Shown here: positions 29,025-38,187 of the stretch, one piece after another | Layout of the letters: every line of letters starts with the position of its first letter | Position numbering within the stretch: the first letter of the stretch is position 1 | Source of the DNA: Coleofasciculaceae cyanobacterium | GTDB taxonomy: Bacteria; Cyanobacteriota; Cyanobacteriia; Cyanobacteriales; Xenococcaceae | DNA: 64,000 nucleotides | Direction: 5' to 3' | Assembly (NCBI GenBank): GCA_036703275.1 | Contig: DATNPK010000025.1 | Coordinates: 62,001 to 126,000 of the forward strand | Notes under the pieces: model-generated | The model's input: the letters and a program-made list of their open reading frames with translations, nothing else | Database searches by the model: none | What the model was told of the DNA's origin: nothing | Made by a program: the position numbers and the translations under genes

Positions 29025-30695
29025 TTAATTTGAGGTTGGCTGCAACTCGTCTAGAATTATAAAGCGAATGTGGTTAAGGGATAATTCGCCAATGGAAGCA
29101 GTTTCTTTCTCTATCTTGACTCCTTCACTGGTAATGATTTCAAAAGAAGTATCTTTGGCCATCTCTGCATGATACCAAGACAGTCCCATAAAAAAGCGGG
29201 TAGGATATGGTCCTCCCTCAAAAAGATCGTCGGGATTGGATTCCATTGGTAGCCAACCGTAGCCAGGAAGATAAAACTCCATCCAGACATGATTATAGTC
29301 GGGCTGTAAAGGTATGTTTTGCTTGAAAGGATCGCCAGGACATTTATATCTGCCGACGGTACGACAGGCAATACCGTTGAGACGGCACAAAGCTAAGAGC
29401 AAGCCGAGATATTCCCCGCATGAACCTACTCCCCGCTTGAGAACAATATCTGGAGTGTCAATATGAGGTTTAATACCATAGGCTAGTTTGTCGTAGACAT
29501 AGTTGCGAATACTGTAAACTTGACGCAAGAGATTGGTTTCCGAACCGATCGCAATTTTGGCAGCCTGACGAATAATTTCCGTATCCATTGCCAAATTATC
29601 GTTGTCTGTGAGATACTTTTGTTTAAATTCAGCCGTAAGTTGGGGTATGTTTTGGCAATGATCGGGTTTGAGCTGGTATTTGATACTCCAAACTTCTAAA
29701 ACTGCCTTCCAGCCAAAAAGGTGACGCTGTTCGGAATTAAAATTATCGAACTCGAATACAGCGATTCGCTGCCCATCTTTAATCTCTTCTTTGAAGGGTA
29801 GCCCGATCGCCATAACCTCGCGAATCTTTTGTCTGTCTGTCTCGGCGGGTAAAGCGATTCGCCATTGTAAATCTTTAATTTCAATCGGATCGAGAGGAGA
29901 AATCTCTTCGGTATAGGACATCTCAACTAGATAGCCATTGGAGAGTGCAAAGTTTTGCTCGTGGTTGTAATAAAAGTAGAGGGGATGAATGAAGGTAAGA
30001 TCGCGATATTGTAATTCGTAGTTGGGTTCGGCGTTAGGATTATCGCGGATATAGATTTCGCGATCGGCGTATGCCACATATAAAGTTTCTTTTCCTTCCG
30101 CATCAGTCTGAAAAGCAAGTCCCGTAGGCGATGGGAAGGGAGTCAACAGACTAAAGATTGTTTCTCCTGTAGCTCGATCCAAACAATAAACAGTTTGCTC
30201 CAAGGTGTCCGTCAGCCAAATTTCTTCTTCTTTGACGGTGATGTTTTCTAATCCAATTCCAGGGGCATAAAAATGAGTGATTTTAGTAGCGCGATGGCGA
30301 TCGTAAATGAGAATTTTGCCTTGCTTTTGACTAGTAAGGTAGATCGTCGATTCCCAGACAGCAATTCCGTCAATATCGTTATCTAAACGTAAAAATAATT
30401 GCGGTTCAAAATCTTTGGTGATTAAAGAACAACAATAAACACATTCTCGGTTGGTAAACCATAAAATATTGTCGCTTATGGCTAAACCTGTCGCACCCAA
30501 AAAATCCGACCAATTACGGGTATTCACAATTGTGGTGTTGTCTGTTTCTGGATCGATTTGTAATAAATAACCATTATGAGAATCTATCGCCCAAATCAAG
30601 CCTTCGTGAAATACGATGCCGTGGATTGAACTTGCTGCGATCGGTCTAATGGTAGTTTTGTTCCCCATCACAGAAACATTGGAATCAGTCATCAT
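29025..30695 (-). CDS. Beta-propeller / transglutaminase-like protein
   Basis: This 556-residue protein has two parts. Residues 1-270 form repeated blades of an NHL/SMP-30-like propeller (IHGIVFHEGLIWAIDSHNGY, then GLAISDNILWFTN). Residues about 380-510 hold a transglutaminase-like core with Cys426 in GVGSCGEYLG, His469 in DYNHVWMEF and an Asp in ESNPDD. The catalytic triad therefore looks intact. No signal peptide is visible, so it is probably cytoplasmic. Such domains act as peptidases or cross-linkers; the substrate is unknown. The start could be either of two adjacent ATGs at 30695 or 30692. Confidence 0.82.
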   Translation of the reverse strand: MMTDSNVSVMGNKTTIRPIAASSIHGIVFHEGLIWAIDSHNGYLLQIDPETDNTTIVNTRNWSDFLGATGLAISDNILWFTNRECVYCCSLITKDFEPQLFLRLDNDIDGIAVWESTIYLTSQKQGKILIYDRHRATKITHFYAPGIGLENITVKEEEIWLTDTLEQTVYCLDRATGETIFSLLTPFPSPTGLAFQTDAEGKETLYVAYADREIYIRDNPNAEPNYELQYRDLTFIHPLYFYYNHEQNFALSNGYLVEMSYTEEISPLDPIEIKDLQWRIALPAETDRQKIREVMAIGLPFKEEIKDGQRIAVFEFDNFNSEQRHLFGWKAVLEVWSIKYQLKPDHCQNIPQLTAEFKQKYLTDNDNLAMDTEIIRQAAKIAIGSETNLLRQVYSIRNYVYDKLAYGIKPHIDTPDIVLKRGVGSCGEYLGLLLALCRLNGIACRTVGRYKCPGDPFKQNIPLQPDYNHVWMEFYLPGYGWLPMESNPDDLFEGGPYPTRFFMGLSWYHAEMAKDTSFEIITSEGVKIEKETASIGELSLNHIRFIILDELQPTSN

Positions 30696-31044
30696 CTTAA
30701 TCAGGTCAAAATCCTAAAACTGTAATTACCGTCTTCTAATCCAGATTAAAACAATTAGTAGTTTGAATTAATTGCCAATCCTTAAAATTAGCTAGAGACT
30801 TATACGGTATCCTATAAAAGGTCAAGTATTCTGCATCAGAAACTGCATAACTACACTAAGAAGGGTCGATTTAAAGATGCTAAGTATTTTAGCTGTTTCG
30901 GGGCAGTGAGAATAATACCTTTGTTCTACCTAGTAAGCAAATTGTAGGCGATCGCGTCGAATATTGAGCAAAATATACTTTTGTAAACTTTTGAAATATC
31001 TTAAGATAGTACTTACTAGGCAAATCAGCTGCTATTTGCCAAAG
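30696..31044. other. Intergenic region
   Basis: A 349-bp spacer between dnaJ (ending leftward at 31045) and the transglutaminase gene. It contains a hairpin GGCAAAT/ATTTGCC at about 31019-31040 just past dnaJ, possibly its transcript end, but with no U-run. No gene seen. Confidence 0.4.
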
Positions 31045-31944
31045 CTAGAGATTCTTAATAATATTTTTACGGGGATTAAACTGCTCTAATTCTCTTAATT
31101 TTTCATATAATTCCTTTTCTTTAGGGCTAATTTCTTGAGGCGCAACAATTTGAATTTCTACTAGCTGATCGCCTCTATTTCCCAATTTACCAAAGTAGCC
31201 TTTATTTGCCAGGCGTAATCTCTGACCCGATCGCACTCCATTAGGAATGCTAACCTTAACTAAACCATCAATAGTCGGAACTTCGATCGCGCTACCCAAA
31301 ATTGCTTCACTCGGCGTAACAGGAACTTGGCAATAAATATTTTCTCCCTGAATCTCAAAGAAGGGATGACGTGCCACGGTAATCTTAAGATATAGATCTC
31401 CGTTTTCAATGCCCTGCCCTTTGAGGCGAATGCGCTGCCCATTGAACATTCCCGCTGGCATATCTACCTCTAAAGATCTGCCATCCTCTAAGCGTATTTT
31501 TCTTTTGCCTCCCCGATAAGCCTCATCCAAACCCAAGGTCAATTTAGCTTCAATATCGCGACGCTGGGTAGTGGAACGGACGACTCTTTCTCTTTTGGTA
31601 GTTCCAGGACTATAATCCTGGCTGTCTACTCTAACGCGGGAACGTTCGGCAGTACCACCTTTTGTTTCTGAGCGATTATTGCGACCAAAGTTACTAAAAG
31701 AACCAGCCTTGTTGATAAAGTTTTTGCGAGTGATCGACTGATCGTACTGCACCCGCCTAGTTTGGTCTGACAAAACCTCGTAGGCTTCGACAATATCTTT
31801 AAATTTCTCTTCAGCAGCTTTGTTGCCCAAATTGCGATCGGGATGATATTTGATGGCTAATGTGCGATAAGCTTTTTTAATCTCATTACTAGGGGCATTT
31901 TTATCAACGCCCAGCATTTCATAATAGTTACGCACTTCCTGCAT
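31045..31944 (-). CDS. dnaJ: DnaJ co-chaperone (type II, without zinc fingers)
   Basis: This 299-residue J-protein has a J domain at residues 5-70 with HPD at 34-36, a Ser/Arg-rich linker of about 55 residues in place of the G/F and zinc-finger regions, and a DnaJ_C substrate-binding part from about 130 onward ([33 protein letters not shown]). It should stimulate the ATPase of the adjacent DnaK and hand over clients. It starts about 40 bp after dnaK, separated by heptamer repeats, so the two form an operon. In cyanobacteria this pairing is characteristic of DnaK3 and its DnaJ. Confidence 0.93.
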   Translation of the reverse strand: MQEVRNYYEMLGVDKNAPSNEIKKAYRTLAIKYHPDRNLGNKAAEEKFKDIVEAYEVLSDQTRRVQYDQSITRKNFINKAGSFSNFGRNNRSETKGGTAERSRVRVDSQDYSPGTTKRERVVRSTTQRRDIEAKLTLGLDEAYRGGKRKIRLEDGRSLEVDMPAGMFNGQRIRLKGQGIENGDLYLKITVARHPFFEIQGENIYCQVPVTPSEAILGSAIEVPTIDGLVKVSIPNGVRSGQRLRLANKGYFGKLGNRGDQLVEIQIVAPQEISPKEKELYEKLRELEQFNPRKNIIKNL

Positions 31945-31949
31945 ATCTC

Positions 31950-31977
31950 AGTTGTTAGTTGTTAGTTATTAGTTATT
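31950..31977. repeat. Four tandem heptamers between dnaK and dnaJ
   Basis: AGTTGTT occurs twice and AGTTATT twice in direct tandem (31950-31977). This fits the short tandemly repeated repetitive (STRR) class known from cyanobacteria. It fills most of the dnaK-dnaJ spacer, immediately upstream of the dnaJ start. Confidence 0.9.
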
Positions 31978-31987
31978 AATCGTTGCG

Positions 31988-34324
31988 TTAGAACCATTCA
32001 TCGTCGTCATCATCCCAATCGTTTTCATAGGAGGCCTTGCGTGGTGAAGTATTGCGACCATTGTAACGGTCTTGTGGTGGAAATTGATCGCGGCTGCTGG
32101 CACCTCTTGGCGTAGTCGGTTCTCGTCTGGGTGCATAAGGGTCTGAATTAGCATAAGGATCTTCATAACCAGGACGGCGAGATTGATTGCTATAACCTCT
32201 ACCGCGATCGCCGTAGTCATCGTATCCCGCAGCAGGACGGCGAGGTTGATCGCCGTAGCCATCATTGCTAGGACGACGAGGTTCATTAACATACCCATCG
32301 CCATAATTATCATCGTATCCTGTGTTGGCTCGACCTGCACCGCGTTCTGGAGGATAGCCATAGCGATCGCGTTGCGTGTCCGCAGGATAATCACCATAAT
32401 AATCTGTCTGGCGCGGGTTGTATGAATAGTCCTCATCAAACTTGTCATCATCCCCTAAGAAAGTCTTCTTAATTGCCCCAAAAAAGTTGTCATCATCTTC
32501 GTCGTCGTATTGCAGCCTAACCTCACGGTTAAGCTCATATAGAGTGTCCTGTAAGTCTGCTTCTGCCCGATCTAAAGTTCTTTCATCATCTTGTTCGAGA
32601 CTTTTAAGAATTTCTTCACACAGCACATCAATCCGACGGCGATAATAACTAGCGAATTGACTGCCAAAGTCTAAGGTTACTTCTTTCAGCTTTCGTTGCG
32701 CCTGATCGGTTAAAGCCTTGGCGCGGTTACGTTTTTCAACTCGCTCTCTTCTAGCGCGGTCTTCCTCAGCAAATTTTTCCGCCTCACTAATCATGCGATT
32801 GATTTCTGAATCGCTAAGGGTCGAAGCACCCGAAACTGTAATACCCTGTTCCCTACCTGTAGTTTTATCTCTGGCTGTAACCTGTAAAATACCGTTAGCG
32901 TCAATGTCAAAGGATACCTGAACCTGGGGAACTCCTCTGGGCGCAGGGGGAATACCTGTTAGCTTAAATCTACCCAGAGATTTATTCCCACTTGCCATTT
33001 CTCGCTCTCCCTGAAGAGCATGGATTTCTACTACCGTCTGATTGTTCTCACCTGTAGAGAATACATCCGAGCGACGTACGGGAATCGTCGTATTGCGGGG
33101 AAGCAATTTTTTCATTACCCCGCCAATGGTTTCTAAGCCTAAAGATAAGGGAGTAACGTCTAACAAGAGGACATCTTTAATTTCATTGGTCATAATACCC
33201 GATTGAATGGCAGCACCAATTGCTACTACTTCATCAGGATTGACGTTTTGATTGGGTTCGAGGTCGATGTAGCTACGAACCAAATCCTGCACCATGGGGA
33301 TGCGGGTTGAACCACCGACTAAAACTACTTCATCAATATCCATTGGACCAAGACCAGCGTCAGAAATTGCTCGTTTGAGAGGACGGCGCAGACGACTGAC
33401 TAAATCGCCACAAAGTTCTTCAAATTTAGCGCGATTTAGCTTGATTTCAATGTGTTTTGGACCATCTTCGGTGGCGGTAATGAAAGGTAGGTTAATTTCG
33501 GTAACAGATAGCTTAGATAGCTCAATTTTAGCTTTTTCGGCTGCTTCAGTGAGCCTTTGTAGAGCTTGGCGATCGCTTTTTCTCAGATCCACTCCTTCTT
33601 GCTTCAAGAACTCTTCGGCTAACCAATTGACGATGCGGCGATCAAAGTCATTTCCTCCTAATTGAGTATCACCACTGGTCGATTTAACTTCAAATACGCC
33701 ATCACCAATATCGAGGATGGAAACATCAAAAGTACCGCCCCCCAAATCAAACACCATAATAGTTTGAGGACGACGCTGATCGAGTCCATAAGCCAAGGCT
33801 GCTGCGGTTGGTTCATTAATGATGCGGAGTACATCCAGCCCCGCAATCCGCCCTGCATCTCTGGTCGCCTGTCGTTGAGAATCATTAAAATAAGCAGGTA
33901 CGGTAATTACTGCACCAGTGATCGATTCTCCCAGATAGCGTTCTGCCTCTTCAGCCAGCTTGCGTAGGATCATTGCCGAGACTTCTTCGGGGGCAAACTC
34001 TTTTTTTAACTTGGGACAGCGAATTTTAATATTGCCCAGTTCATCTCGCTTAATGGTGTAAGGAACTCGCTTAGATTCTGGCTGTAGTTCAGCATACTGA
34101 CGACCCACAAATCTTTTGACACCGTAAAAGGTATTTTCTGGATTCAAGACGCTTTGTCGTCTTGCCAACTGCCCAACTACTAATTCTCCATCTTTATTGA
34201 AGCCAACTACAGAGGGGGTAGTTCGCATTCCTTCTGAATTAGCAATTACTATAGGCTTACCACCCTCCATTACCGCTACTACGGAATTAGTTGTTCCCAA
34301 ATCGATGCCGACTACTTTTCCCAT
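31988..34324 (-). CDS. dnaK: Hsp70 chaperone DnaK with long C-terminal extension (DnaK3-like)
   Basis: The ATPase domain (about 1-385) has [12 protein letters not shown], the [13 protein letters not shown] phosphate loop and [10 protein letters not shown]. The substrate domain follows (about 390-600). From about residue 620 a 150-residue tail appears that is rich in Tyr, Asp, Arg, Asn and Gly (repeats such as [14 protein letters not shown] and [12 protein letters not shown]), ending in DDDDEWF. At 778 residues it is far longer than ordinary DnaK and matches the length of cyanobacterial DnaK3, reported to be thylakoid-associated; DnaJ lies downstream. Naming it DnaK3 rests on length and neighbour. 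Confidence 0.95.
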   Translation of the reverse strand: MGKVVGIDLGTTNSVVAVMEGGKPIVIANSEGMRTTPSVVGFNKDGELVVGQLARRQSVLNPENTFYGVKRFVGRQYAELQPESKRVPYTIKRDELGNIKIRCPKLKKEFAPEEVSAMILRKLAEEAERYLGESITGAVITVPAYFNDSQRQATRDAGRIAGLDVLRIINEPTAAALAYGLDQRRPQTIMVFDLGGGTFDVSILDIGDGVFEVKSTSGDTQLGGNDFDRRIVNWLAEEFLKQEGVDLRKSDRQALQRLTEAAEKAKIELSKLSVTEINLPFITATEDGPKHIEIKLNRAKFEELCGDLVSRLRRPLKRAISDAGLGPMDIDEVVLVGGSTRIPMVQDLVRSYIDLEPNQNVNPDEVVAIGAAIQSGIMTNEIKDVLLLDVTPLSLGLETIGGVMKKLLPRNTTIPVRRSDVFSTGENNQTVVEIHALQGEREMASGNKSLGRFKLTGIPPAPRGVPQVQVSFDIDANGILQVTARDKTTGREQGITVSGASTLSDSEINRMISEAEKFAEEDRARRERVEKRNRAKALTDQAQRKLKEVTLDFGSQFASYYRRRIDVLCEEILKSLEQDDERTLDRAEADLQDTLYELNREVRLQYDDEDDDNFFGAIKKTFLGDDDKFDEDYSYNPRQTDYYGDYPADTQRDRYGYPPERGAGRANTGYDDNYGDGYVNEPRRPSNDGYGDQPRRPAAGYDDYGDRGRGYSNQSRRPGYEDPYANSDPYAPRREPTTPRGASSRDQFPPQDRYNGRNTSPRKASYENDWDDDDDEWF

Positions 34325-34507
34325 GGGTGCAATGGTCTCCTAGAATCGTTCCCCAAAATATATATACTACGAGGTTTTAATTTGCTTTGGCAGGTTAACA
34401 CTATAATATTTTTGATTTATTCTTTTTAGTTTACTTCAAGAAAAACTGAGGGCTGATGTAATAGGTCTGCATTAAATAGAAATATTAGATATTCACTTTT
34501 GGTAATT

Positions 34508-35149
34508 ATGATTTATCTTGATTCAGTATCGCTCGATGAAGCCAAAGCAGCAGTAGGAATGGGTTGGATTAAAGGAATTACCACCAACCCCACTTTATTG
34601 AATAAAAGTGATTTATCTGCTGAAGAATGCCTTAAACAGTTGTCAGATATTAGCCCAGGAGAACTATATTATCAACTATGCGCTACTAACTTTGAGCAAA
34701 TGGTTACAGAAGGAAACAAGGCTGCCGAACTTATTGGCAACAAGATTGTGCTAAAAATTCCTGCTACTGAATTAGGTTTTCGGGTAACAGCCCATCTCTC
34801 TCCCGATATCCCCTGCTCTGTAACAGCTATTTATAGTCCTGTTCAAGCTGCGATCGCCTCAGAAGCAGGAGCCAAATATGCGATCGCCTATGTTAACCGC
34901 GCCACCAGACTTTTAGGAGATGGTTTGGCATTAGTACAGGAAATGTCCAGTCTGCTAAAAAATAGCCAGACAGAAATTTTGGCAACCAGCATTAAGTCTC
35001 CAAAAGAGGCAGCAGATACTTTACAAGCGGGAGCGCATCATCTTACAGTTCCGATGAACATTTTGCGAGCAATGACTGCCCACGAGCTATCGCAAACAAC
35101 CGTAACCGAGTTTTTCAACAATGGAATCGGTATTTCTCTTAGCTCTTAG
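34508..35149 (+). CDS. Transaldolase/fructose-6-phosphate aldolase family protein
   Basis: From ATG 34508 (TTG three codons earlier is less likely) the product is a 213-residue class I aldolase barrel of the TalC/FSA type. Early KGITTNPTLL, the Schiff-base Lys in KIVLKIPAT (about residue 82), YAIAYVNRATRL and the late ATSIKSPKEAADTLQAGAHHLTVP are hallmark segments. It would cleave or form sugar phosphates; fructose 6-phosphate and sedoheptulose 7-phosphate are family substrates. The short FSA-type length excludes a classical transaldolase. It is divergent from dnaK. Confidence 0.9.
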   Translation: MIYLDSVSLDEAKAAVGMGWIKGITTNPTLLNKSDLSAEECLKQLSDISPGELYYQLCATNFEQMVTEGNKAAELIGNKIVLKIPATELGFRVTAHLSPDIPCSVTAIYSPVQAAIASEAGAKYAIAYVNRATRLLGDGLALVQEMSSLLKNSQTEILATSIKSPKEAADTLQAGAHHLTVPMNILRAMTAHELSQTTVTEFFNNGIGISLSS

Positions 35150-35226
35150 CTTTTAGCTCAATGTAACTTATATTATTAAATTGAACGATGGCAGATGTAG
35201 TCAAATTCTCAAAAAGTAGTTATACA

Positions 35227-35754
35227 TCAAGTAAAAATAGTAACTACCTTAGCTAATTGAGCGAATATATCGGCAACTTTTTCTCCTGTTTTGGCAGAAG
35301 TCGTGTAAATGCCAACTATTTGCTGAAAACTATAGTTACTATAATTTTCAATGAGCTTGCTTAACTTTTCTGGCGAAATTAAATCTGCCTTGTTCAAAGC
35401 GAGAATAATCACCCCTTGAGGATTTACATTAAGAAACAATTTGATGTGCTGCTTTAAATTGGCAAGCGTACCAGAACGAGTCAGATCGGCAACAATAATT
35501 GAACCGCTGGCTCCTTTAAGATAACTAGGAGTAATCGACTTAAATTTGGTAAGACCTTCCAAATCCCAGATTAAAAGGTTAACCTGATGGCAATCTAACT
35601 TTGTCTCGATCTTGACTGATTTGCGAGATACTTTAACTCCTACTGTTGAAAGATATTGGTCACTAAACTTATCATCAATAAAACGTCGTACCAGACTAGT
35701 TTTACCGACATTAAAATCTCCTAGCAGACAAATTTTTTTGGTTATTATCGACAT
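35227..35754 (-). CDS. Rab/Ras-like small GTPase
   Basis: I start at ATG 35754, 10 nt after the OmpA stop, giving about 175 residues; earlier codons in the frame overlap the upstream gene. Motifs are complete: P-loop GDFNVGKTS (12-20), DLEG in place of DxxG, NKAD, and SAK in TTSAKTG. This is a bona fide Ras-superfamily GTPase of the bacterial Rab-like type, without lipidation motif. No MglB/roadblock partner lies nearby. It is the last gene of a minus-strand cluster with a BON/OmpA membrane protein, which suggests a membrane-linked switch. Confidence 0.9.
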   Translation of the reverse strand: MSIITKKICLLGDFNVGKTSLVRRFIDDKFSDQYLSTVGVKVSRKSVKIETKLDCHQVNLLIWDLEGLTKFKSITPSYLKGASGSIIVADLTRSGTLANLKQHIKLFLNVNPQGVIILALNKADLISPEKLSKLIENYSNYSFQQIVGIYTTSAKTGEKVADIFAQLAKVVTIFT

Positions 35755-35764
35755 TAAATCTTGA

Positions 35765-36316
35765 TTATTGCAACAAATTCGTGGGAATAAATGGCTCGAA
35801 GCTGACATAGCCGTTGAACCATAATGCTCGCTCGTCTTCTGCTTTTGCAAGCAAAAATACTGAGTCACAATTAGCACCGAGTCGATTAGGCTGAATTCCT
35901 CTGGCTACCAAAGCAGTTTTAACACCTTGACACCGCTTTTCACCTAATTTTTGATTAATTTCAGTTAAACCTCGACCATCGCTATGTACTACTAACTTTA
36001 AATGTAGCTGAGGATAAAGATCCAAAAATTGTTTAATCACATTAATCTTACTCAAGTTGTCGGCAAAATCTAGCCGCTCGGAATCAGATTCAAAATAAAT
36101 TTGCTGCTCAACCATTGGTAGCTGCTCCTCCACCTCAAAGATTATTCGCTCAACTCCAGGTATCTGGCTAAAAGCTTGAGTAATAGCTTGATAAATAGAT
36201 TGATCTAGGATAAACCCCTTGATGATCAGAGTTTTTGGTTGATAACTTGTTTGAATAATTACCTTGGGCTGTCGATTAAATAGGTTGGTTAGCCTTTGGA
36301 TTTCGCCTCCTAGAAG
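35765..36316 (-). CDS. OmpA-like domain, open frame without canonical start
   Basis: The open frame (183 codons) begins immediately at the stop of the upstream gene. It reads GGEIQRLTNLFNRQPKVI, a BON-like module (TLIIKGFILDQSIYQAI), and an OmpA/MotB-type peptidoglycan-binding domain (IYFESDSERLDF, then LHLKLVVHSDGRG and KRCQGVKTALVARGI). No ATG exists; a GTG at 36133 would cut off the BON-like part. A perfect AGGAGG overlaps the upstream stop, followed 4 nt later by an ATC codon. The likeliest reading is a single gene split by a one-base frame change near 36312; reinitiation at a rare start is the alternative. Confidence 0.7.
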   Translation of the reverse strand, partial: LLGGEIQRLTNLFNRQPKVIIQTSYQPKTLIIKGFILDQSIYQAITQAFSQIPGVERIIFEVEEQLPMVEQQIYFESDSERLDFADNLSKINVIKQFLDLYPQLHLKLVVHSDGRGLTEINQKLGEKRCQGVKTALVARGIQPNRLGANCDSVFLLAKAEDERALWFNGYVSFEPFIPTNLLQ

Positions 36317-37992
36317 CTAGGGTTAATCGGGACATCGACCGTAGCGATTTGATTATTTAACTGACGGTTATTTTGGCTGGCAATTTGCTGAGTAATTACG
36401 GCTGCGCGATCGCGGAGATATTCACTGGGAACTCTACCGCTAACGGTTAATTTACCATCTTTTACTTTAGAGTCTAAACGATATACAGATAGTTCTGGTA
36501 CTGCGTCTAGTTTAATAGCTGCTGTTTGTTCAACCTTTTGAGCCATCTTGGCACGATAATTGACTATGCCCCAGGGAATAAAAACCAAACCAAGCAGCAA
36601 AATTATCAGCCATAACAACATGGGTGGAGACGAAGATTTTTGTGGCTTATCTTTATTCTGTTGGCTTAATTGCTCCAGCTTAGTTCTAATTGCTAGAGGA
36701 ATAGTCACCATGTTACCATTGTAGTCCTGAATGTCATCGCCGTATTCTAGGACAATTTCAGCCAAAACTTGGCGAATTTTGCTTCTAAATTGCTTATCTG
36801 GTTTTCCTTGAATCACTACCGCTAAATAGCAATATCCTGCCGCTTCTAAAGGAATTTGCCAGTCACCATAGTCGATTGAGTCCAATTCTAAGCCAGAAGT
36901 AATGCAGTCATTAGCAAAGCTGCGAATTGCGGTGAGCATTCCCCCAATCAGGTCGCAATCAAGCTGTTTTTCTCCTGGTTGCTGTATTTCTTGGATAACT
37001 ACACCTGAATCTTTATTAATGAGAAATATCGCCTGTACCTGATATCCGACCGATTCTTGGAAAATCAATTCGGTTTCAGAAACTCCTTGAATTCTGGCTC
37101 GTATTTTGCGCTTGATGCCAGTAGGACTGAGAGTACTTTCTACTTTGCTATTGATCTCTTGCACAACTTTGACCATGTATTTAGAGATCGTGCTGCCAAT
37201 CACAGGATAGAGCGCATCTACCATGGCATCTCGTTCCGATTCAATCTGAGCTTTAATTGCTTTGCCCATTTCTGGCCCTAAAACCTGGGGAATAGCATTT
37301 TGATCCAGACGAATTTGTTCTCTAATCGACAGGGCAATTTCTGGGGCGATCGCTCTGGCAATGGCTTCGGGGTCAAGGTTCATTTCTGCGCTAATAGCAG
37401 AAGGCAGAATTTTGGCGATCGCTGCTGCCATTTTGGGGGAGTCTTCGGCTACGCGATGTTCAATTAGCTGATCGAGAACAGGCCTGACTGTTTGAATGAC
37501 TCTCTCTTTAGAATCGTCCAGCTTAAATTGGAGTAGTTCGACAATTAAAGGAACTAAGCTATTAACTACATCAGCCAATTCCTCAGTCGAAGCCTGGGCG
37601 GTATCTATTGCTTCAACTTGCTCTATAGAACGAAAACTAGGATTGTTATAATAATTTTTTGAAGATTTTGGTACTGTTTGTCGCAAGAAAGCTTCGTATT
37701 CAACGGCTTCATTTAAAGTAGGTTTTGATTCACTCTCAATCTCAACTTTGATTTCAGGATAATTAAAGCCGGCATGCGTCGAATCTGATTGTGATACATC
37801 TTCTAAAGATAATTCAATATTTTCGGACAATGAGTCAAGATGATTGACAGAGTCTGGCTTCAAAAAAGAATCATCCTGAGCTACTTCTCGCTCTAATAAA
37901 AAATTAATCAGATCTTCAATTGGCTCTAAGTCAAGTGAAGCTAAATTTTGGTTGGTAGCTGAAGCCGGTAGATTTTCGGGAGAAGAATTCAT
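36310..37992 (-). CDS. Membrane protein with C-terminal BON-like module (N-terminal part of an OmpA-family protein)
   Basis: This 560-residue product has an acidic N-terminus (about 1-130), a helical region with repeated AxAxxxxPxI patterns (about 190-290), an alpha/beta domain (about 290-440), one transmembrane helix (about 452-473) and a periplasmic stretch with LTVSGRVPSEYLRDRA, typical of a BON module. It stops at NPSF, exactly where the next frame continues with GGEIQRL and an OmpA domain. It probably forms one protein with that frame in relatives: a cytoplasmic sensor part, membrane helix and wall-binding domain. The Rab-like GTPase follows. Confidence 0.75.
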   Translation of the reverse strand: MNSSPENLPASATNQNLASLDLEPIEDLINFLLEREVAQDDSFLKPDSVNHLDSLSENIELSLEDVSQSDSTHAGFNYPEIKVEIESESKPTLNEAVEYEAFLRQTVPKSSKNYYNNPSFRSIEQVEAIDTAQASTEELADVVNSLVPLIVELLQFKLDDSKERVIQTVRPVLDQLIEHRVAEDSPKMAAAIAKILPSAISAEMNLDPEAIARAIAPEIALSIREQIRLDQNAIPQVLGPEMGKAIKAQIESERDAMVDALYPVIGSTISKYMVKVVQEINSKVESTLSPTGIKRKIRARIQGVSETELIFQESVGYQVQAIFLINKDSGVVIQEIQQPGEKQLDCDLIGGMLTAIRSFANDCITSGLELDSIDYGDWQIPLEAAGYCYLAVVIQGKPDKQFRSKIRQVLAEIVLEYGDDIQDYNGNMVTIPLAIRTKLEQLSQQNKDKPQKSSSPPMLLWLIILLLGLVFIPWGIVNYRAKMAQKVEQTAAIKLDAVPELSVYRLDSKVKDGKLTVSGRVPSEYLRDRAAVITQQIASQNNRQLNNQIATVDVPINPSF

Positions 37993-38187
37993 AAACTGTT
38001 GTCACTATTTATCTAGCTATAGTCAGCCTAAAGCGTGAGTAACATTAAATATTATGTTTTTATAATTATGTTTTTGTAATTATATAGCTACACAGATTTA
38101 GAATTCACTACCAATATCGGCAAAGCTACGCTCAGAGCAGAACAAAGATCGAGGTAAAGACCTAAAATAATCCCAGGTTTGTGTATT

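Noticed and set aside
32183-33967. Chains of Ser/Ile/Arg-rich ORFs opposite dnaK
   Set aside because: They are antisense mirrors of biased codons and have no starts or domains of their own.
35755-35877. Longer N-terminus for the small GTPase
   Set aside because: It would overlap the OmpA domain, and the P-loop is close to the N-terminus in the family; ATG 35754 fits.
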